Positions 61,770 to 64,000 of a stretch of 64,000 nt of DNA are shown piece after piece. Below the pieces are notes generated by a model. It searched no databases and was not told the DNA's origin. It saw only the letters and a program-made list of their open reading frames with translations. The stretch spans positions 908,744 to 972,743 of the forward strand of contig NZ_NXGA01000001.1 of assembly GCF_002802965.1 (NCBI RefSeq), written 5' to 3'. Each line of letters begins with the position of its first letter. Position 1 is the stretch's first letter. Source of the DNA: Sporolactobacillus pectinivorans. Lineage in GTDB: Bacteria > Bacillota > Bacilli > Bacillales > Sporolactobacillaceae. A program made the translations under genes and the position numbers.

Positions 61770-61802
61770 ATTATATGGTTTAGGACGTTACACTAATGTT
61801 AC
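61770..61802 (-). promoter_or_regulatory. SARP-type heptamer-repeat promoter, site 2
   Basis: On the minus strand GTAACAT-TAGT-GTAACGT (61802-61785) is followed after 9 bp by TATAAT (61775-61770) and then GGAATCA. The -35 position (CATTAG) does not match consensus, so an activator is needed. The predicted start lies about 65 nt before the nucleotidyltransferase ATG. Confidence 0.7.
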
Positions 61803-61854
61803 CATGATTAATTGGAAACATTTTGATATAATCACTTTATTCATCAATAAAGGT

Positions 61855-61884
61855 AAAAAAAGGGAAACGTGGGGGCACGTTTCC
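61855..61884 (-). terminator. Terminator of the peptide operon
   Basis: On the minus strand CACGTTTCC and GGAAACGTG arms (61876-61884 and 61863-61871) form a 9-bp stem with a 4-base loop followed by CTTTTTTT. It lies 36 bp after the stop of the last peptide gene and separates it from the nucleotidyltransferase. Confidence 0.88.
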
Positions 61885-61919
61885 TTGTCTACAGCAGAGA
61901 CCGGTTGATCTGAAAATCA

Positions 61920-62051
61920 TTACCATCCCTTATTGCCGCTTGGCTTGCTTCCATAAGAATCTGTGCTGGCATCAGCATGGAACTGAATACTCTCATGACC
62001 GAGAACGAGCGGACGAAGAGACTTCTCTTCCTTGCAGGCTGTTTTCTCGAT
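61920..62051 (-). CDS. RiPP-like precursor peptide 1 (43 codons, ATC start or start-less)
   Basis: The frame aligns codon for codon with the two upstream peptide genes: EKTACKEEKSLRPLVLG, then HESIQFHADAST and DSYGSKPSGNKGW. The spacing from GGAGG is identical to its siblings, but the start position reads ATC instead of ATG. ATC could act as a rare start, or this copy may have lost its start. It ends in Trp, unlike the others. The conserved central stretch and variable C-terminus suit a leader/core design. Confidence 0.6.
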   Translation of the reverse strand: MEKTACKEEKSLRPLVLGHESIQFHADASTDSYGSKPSGNKGW

Positions 62052-62113
62052 GATCGTTCACCTCCGTTTCACCGTTATTGGCCGTTGTAGTTCATTCCGG
62101 AATTACAGCCGAT

Positions 62114-62242
62114 TCAATTCTTACAGCTGCTTGGCTTGCTTCCGAAAGAACCTGTGCTTGCATCGGCGTGGAACTGAATGTTTTCATGACTGAGAACAAG
62201 AGGGCGAAGAGACTTTGCTTCGTTGCGGGCTGTTTTCTCCAT
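62114..62242 (-). CDS. RiPP-like precursor peptide 2 (42 aa)
   Basis: The peptide starts MEKTARNEAKSLRPLVL, continues SHENIQFHADAST and ends GSFGSKPSSCKN. AAGGAGGTG lies 9 bases before the ATG, a near-perfect ribosome site. It is the middle member of three tandem homologues that differ mostly in the first ten and last twelve residues. Lying downstream of an HPrK-like kinase and an ABC exporter gene, it is best explained as the substrate of a peptide-modification and export system. Confidence 0.75.
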   Translation of the reverse strand: MEKTARNEAKSLRPLVLSHENIQFHADASTGSFGSKPSSCKN

Positions 62243-62316
62243 GATCGTTCACCTCCTTTTTGCTGTACTGACGGTAGGATGAGGCAGGAAAATCGTTATC
62301 CCGGAACCACAGCCGC

Positions 62317-62445
62317 TTAACTTATACAGTTACTTGGCTTGCTTCCGAAAGAGTTTGTGCTGGCATCGGCATGGAACTGAATGTTTTCATGACTGAGAAC
62401 AAGCGGTCGAAGAGACTTTGCTTCGTTGCTGATTGTTTTCTCCAT
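62317..62445 (-). CDS. RiPP-like precursor peptide 3 (42 aa)
   Basis: The peptide starts MEKTISNEAKSLRPLVL, continues SHENIQFHADAST and ends NSFGSKPSNCIS. It has GGGAGGTG upstream and is the promoter-proximal copy, about 75 nt from the predicted SARP-type start point. Its C-terminal Ser is the kind of residue phosphorylated by HPrK-like kinases in paeninodin-type lasso clusters; the siblings end in Asn and Trp. No Asp/Glu is placed 7-9 residues after a Gly/Ala/Ser following a Thr-x boundary, so a standard lasso core is not evident. Confidence 0.75.
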   Translation of the reverse strand: MEKTISNEAKSLRPLVLSHENIQFHADASTNSFGSKPSNCIS

Positions 62446-62524
62446 GGTTGTTCACCTCCCTTATAAAACGATTCGCAGCATTCAATAATAAGATTGAAGC
62501 ATTGTATCAATACTCCATGATTCC

Positions 62525-62556
62525 AGTATAATTATTTCCCGTTACATCATCGTTAC
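62525..62556 (-). promoter_or_regulatory. SARP-type heptamer-repeat promoter, site 1 (peptide genes)
   Basis: On the minus strand GTAACGA-TGAT-GTAACGG (62556-62539) is followed after exactly 8 bp by TATACT (62530-62525) and then GGAATCA. The -35 position reads ACGATG, far from TTGACA. It straddles the stop codon of the kinase gene, so the peptides can be expressed apart from the kinase and exporter. Confidence 0.75.
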
Positions 62557-63377
62557 GCTCTGGCTTCAACTGCTTCCTGATGATAATCCGGTTGTGAAAT
62601 CAGCTGCCAGAATGAATTGTTCTTTTGAAAATATAGATCGTAGACCGGAACCTGATCAATCATTGTTTTAAAGAGCAAAAGGATTTTCGGCATATCTTCC
62701 GGCTTGTTCGTCCAATAAAATGCCAGTTTATATAATTGCAGCAGAGCGCTGCTTTTTTTGATTTGAATTCTTTTATTCTCCGAACTCTGATGCAGTAACT
62801 GAATACTGCTGAGCGGACAGGAATCTTCAATGTTATTCGCAGGAATATCGCTGCGGAAAGGTGAGTTGAAGACCGTGATCCCTGCCGGAGTAATTTTGAT
62901 CAGTGTTGCTTCATCTGAAAGCAACTGGCGCGGCTTCGACAGGCGTGCAGCTGTCGATTTGCCGACGCCCGACTCACCGGCAAATAAATGTGCCTGTCCG
63001 CCGTCAATAACACAGGAGGAGTGAATCAGGATCCCCCAATTGAGATGAAGGAGATAACTGCTGTAAAAATTGAGCAAGGCGTGCTTTAGGGCTGTTTTGT
63101 CATAGGCACGGATAACGGCTTTTTTAAAATCCCTGTCGATTTCCAACAGGTAATCTGTCCGCCTATAGAGAGTTCCGCCGGCAGCGTCGCTGATTGCAAC
63201 GTGGAAGTCACTGAAAGGGGACCCGTAGTTCCCCAAAATGTCTAATGTGACATTAATCGCTCCGAAGGCCGAAGAGTTGACAAACTGGAAGTTAGGTTCA
63301 ATCAACTCCCAAAGGTTAGTAGAATCACAGGTCATTTGAATGAGGTGCTCGTCCACGAGCGCGATTTTTTTAATCAT
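62553..63377 (-). CDS. HPrK-like serine kinase (RiPP-associated)
   Basis: The 274-residue protein has the HPr-kinase-type C-terminal core: HLNWGILIHSSCVIDGG, P-loop LFAGESGVGKSTAARL and the catalytic region LLSDEATLIKI. Relatives in Bacillales lasso-peptide clusters (PadeK, ThcoK) phosphorylate the C-terminal residue of the precursor. I use ATG 63377 because AAAGGAGAAA lies at good spacing; the upstream extension has no ribosome site. It follows the ABC exporter and precedes the peptides. A P-loop-less paralogue is at 45330-46088. Confidence 0.85.
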   Translation of the reverse strand: MIKKIALVDEHLIQMTCDSTNLWELIEPNFQFVNSSAFGAINVTLDILGNYGSPFSDFHVAISDAAGGTLYRRTDYLLEIDRDFKKAVIRAYDKTALKHALLNFYSSYLLHLNWGILIHSSCVIDGGQAHLFAGESGVGKSTAARLSKPRQLLSDEATLIKITPAGITVFNSPFRSDIPANNIEDSCPLSSIQLLHQSSENKRIQIKKSSALLQLYKLAFYWTNKPEDMPKILLLFKTMIDQVPVYDLYFQKNNSFWQLISQPDYHQEAVEARA

Positions 63378-63499
63378 ACTGAATTTCTCCTTTGAATGTG
63401 GTGGCAAAAATGCCAATTGGCACAGTAAAAAGTCCGTCAGCAATGTATCTAAATTAAGGAGTGATCTGACTGCACATAGTTGGTCAGACAATTATCAGA

Positions 63500-64000
63500 T
63501 TATATTAATGCGCGGCTTTGCTTTTCTTTCACAAAATCGGCTTGATGGAGTCTTCGATAGAGACCTTTTTCAGCCATCAATTTTTCGTGAGTTCCTTCCT
63601 GAACAATTTCCCCTTTATTCATGACCACAATTTTATCCGCATTCCGAATCGTCGAAAGGCGATGGGCAATGACAAGTGTCGTCCGGCCGGCCATAAGCTG
63701 ATCAATGGCCGATTTTACCTTCATCTCTGTTTCCCCGTCCAGAGATGAAGTGGCCTCGTCCAGAAGAAGAATCGGCGCATTTTTCAGCATCGCTCTCGCG
63801 ATGGCCAGTCTCTGCTTCTGACCGCCTGAAAGAAGCAATCCCCGTTCTCCGATCAGCGTGTCGTAGCCATCGGGCAAAGATTGAATAAAGTCATGAATGG
63901 ATGCGGATTTGGCCGCCTGCTCAATTTCATACCTGCTTCTTTCCCGGCCAAGAAGCAGGTTGTCCCGAATGGTTCCGTTGAACAGCGTGGGATCCTGTGG
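63500..64000 (-). CDS. ABC exporter ATP-binding domain (3' part of gene)
   Basis: The frame is open to the right edge. The visible 166 residues are the nucleotide-binding domain C-terminal part: [18 protein letters not shown], signature [17 protein letters not shown], Walker [14 protein letters not shown] and [17 protein letters not shown]. This is the fused type IV exporter pattern (MsbA/McjD). As the gene before an HPrK-like kinase and small peptides, it probably exports the mature peptide. The transmembrane part lies outside the window. Confidence 0.92.
   Translation of the reverse strand, partial: PQDPTLFNGTIRDNLLLGRERSRYEIEQAAKSASIHDFIQSLPDGYDTLIGERGLLLSGGQKQRLAIARAMLKNAPILLLDEATSSLDGETEMKVKSAIDQLMAGRTTLVIAHRLSTIRNADKIVVMNKGEIVQEGTHEKLMAEKGLYRRLHQADFVKEKQSRALI

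Larger units (their letters stand above)
61920..62460. repeat. Three tandem copies of a gene-plus-ribosome-site unit
   Basis: Units of about 190-200 bp (61920-62062, 62114-62252, 62317-62460) share the ribosome binding site, start context and about 75 percent of coding bases; the spacers of 62 and 74 bp are less similar. The unit was multiplied with its translation signals, so this is gene triplication and not a non-coding repeat. Confidence 0.85.

Noticed and set aside
62114..62445. Peptides considered as ordinary paeninodin-type lasso precursors.
   Set aside because: The usual leader motif and a core beginning with Gly/Ala/Ser followed by Asp/Glu at position 7-9 are not evident, so only a RiPP-like call is made.
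61920..62460. Tandem repeats considered as a CRISPR array or non-coding satellite.
   Set aside because: Repeat units are long, unequal and contain intact homologous reading frames with ribosome sites; spacers are not uniform. No cas gene is near.
1..64000. tRNA or rRNA genes.
   Set aside because: No cloverleaf with a TTCRANYC arm and no rRNA-like segment was noticed in the intergenic regions.

Overview
The window looks like chromosomal DNA of a low-to-moderate GC Gram-positive bacterium of the Bacillales type. Evidence: AGGAGG-type ribosome binding sites, frequent TTG/GTG starts, sigma-A type promoters, class III fructose-1,6-bisphosphatase, osmoprotectant ABC genes, CpsC/CpsD-type capsule regulators and lipoprotein signal peptides. 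A Sporolactobacillaceae-like host is a guess; no rRNA or tRNA gene is present to fix the taxon.

Layout. 1-1557: the end of a DrrA/DrrB-type ABC exporter, richer in GC than what follows. 1.6-6.5 kb: an AT-rich accessory stretch with an AP2-domain protein, a choloylglycine-hydrolase family enzyme, a LysR regulator, a decayed acetyltransferase and an orphan small protein. 6.7-7.5 kb: a Crp/Fnr regulator with a perfect TTGAT-N4-ATCAA box at its own promoter. 7.6-20.8 kb: a nucleoside-uptake and catabolism locus controlled by a GntR/HutC regulator through two matching operators. It combines a BMP-type nucleoside ABC importer, a uridine-phosphorylase family enzyme, a PfkB kinase, an isochorismatase-like hydrolase, an iron alcohol dehydrogenase and a MoaF-like protein with orphan TrpF-like, TrpA-like and BtpA-like TIM barrels. 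This combination suggests an undescribed (deoxy)nucleoside or ribose-phosphate route.

21-24 kb: gabT and a 2-hydroxyacid dehydrogenase. 24-31.4 kb: a cell-envelope polysaccharide operon preceded by a promoter, a compact pseudoknot-capable leader RNA and an intrinsic terminator. Its main enzyme carries MshEN-type c-di-GMP motifs fused to a GT2 glycosyltransferase. 31.6-35 kb: a four-gene osmoprotectant (OpuC-like) transporter. 35-41 kb: rpe, a glycoside-hydrolase-like lipoprotein, panE-like and fbp.

41.3-46.1 kb and 60.5-64 kb flank a Wzx/Wzy exopolysaccharide operon (47.4-60.5 kb, with GDP-fucose synthesis and two beta-helix proteins) and appear functionally linked to each other. The left part encodes two tandem regulators, each an alpha/beta-hydrolase fold without its nucleophilic serine fused to a SARP-like DNA-binding/BTAD domain, and an HPrK-like pseudokinase. 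The right part encodes an ABC exporter, an intact HPrK-like kinase, three tandem homologous 42-43 residue peptides and a nucleotidyltransferase, resembling part of a RiPP (possibly lasso-like) cluster that continues past the right edge. Three promoters, in front of the peptides, the nucleotidyltransferase and the pseudokinase, share heptamer direct repeats GTAACNN-N4-GTAAYGN placed 7-9 bp upstream of a -10 box and lack a -35 box. That is the known geometry of SARP activator sites, so I infer that the pseudo-hydrolase/SARP proteins sense a ligand and switch on this peptide system. This is the strongest candidate for an undescribed system in the window.
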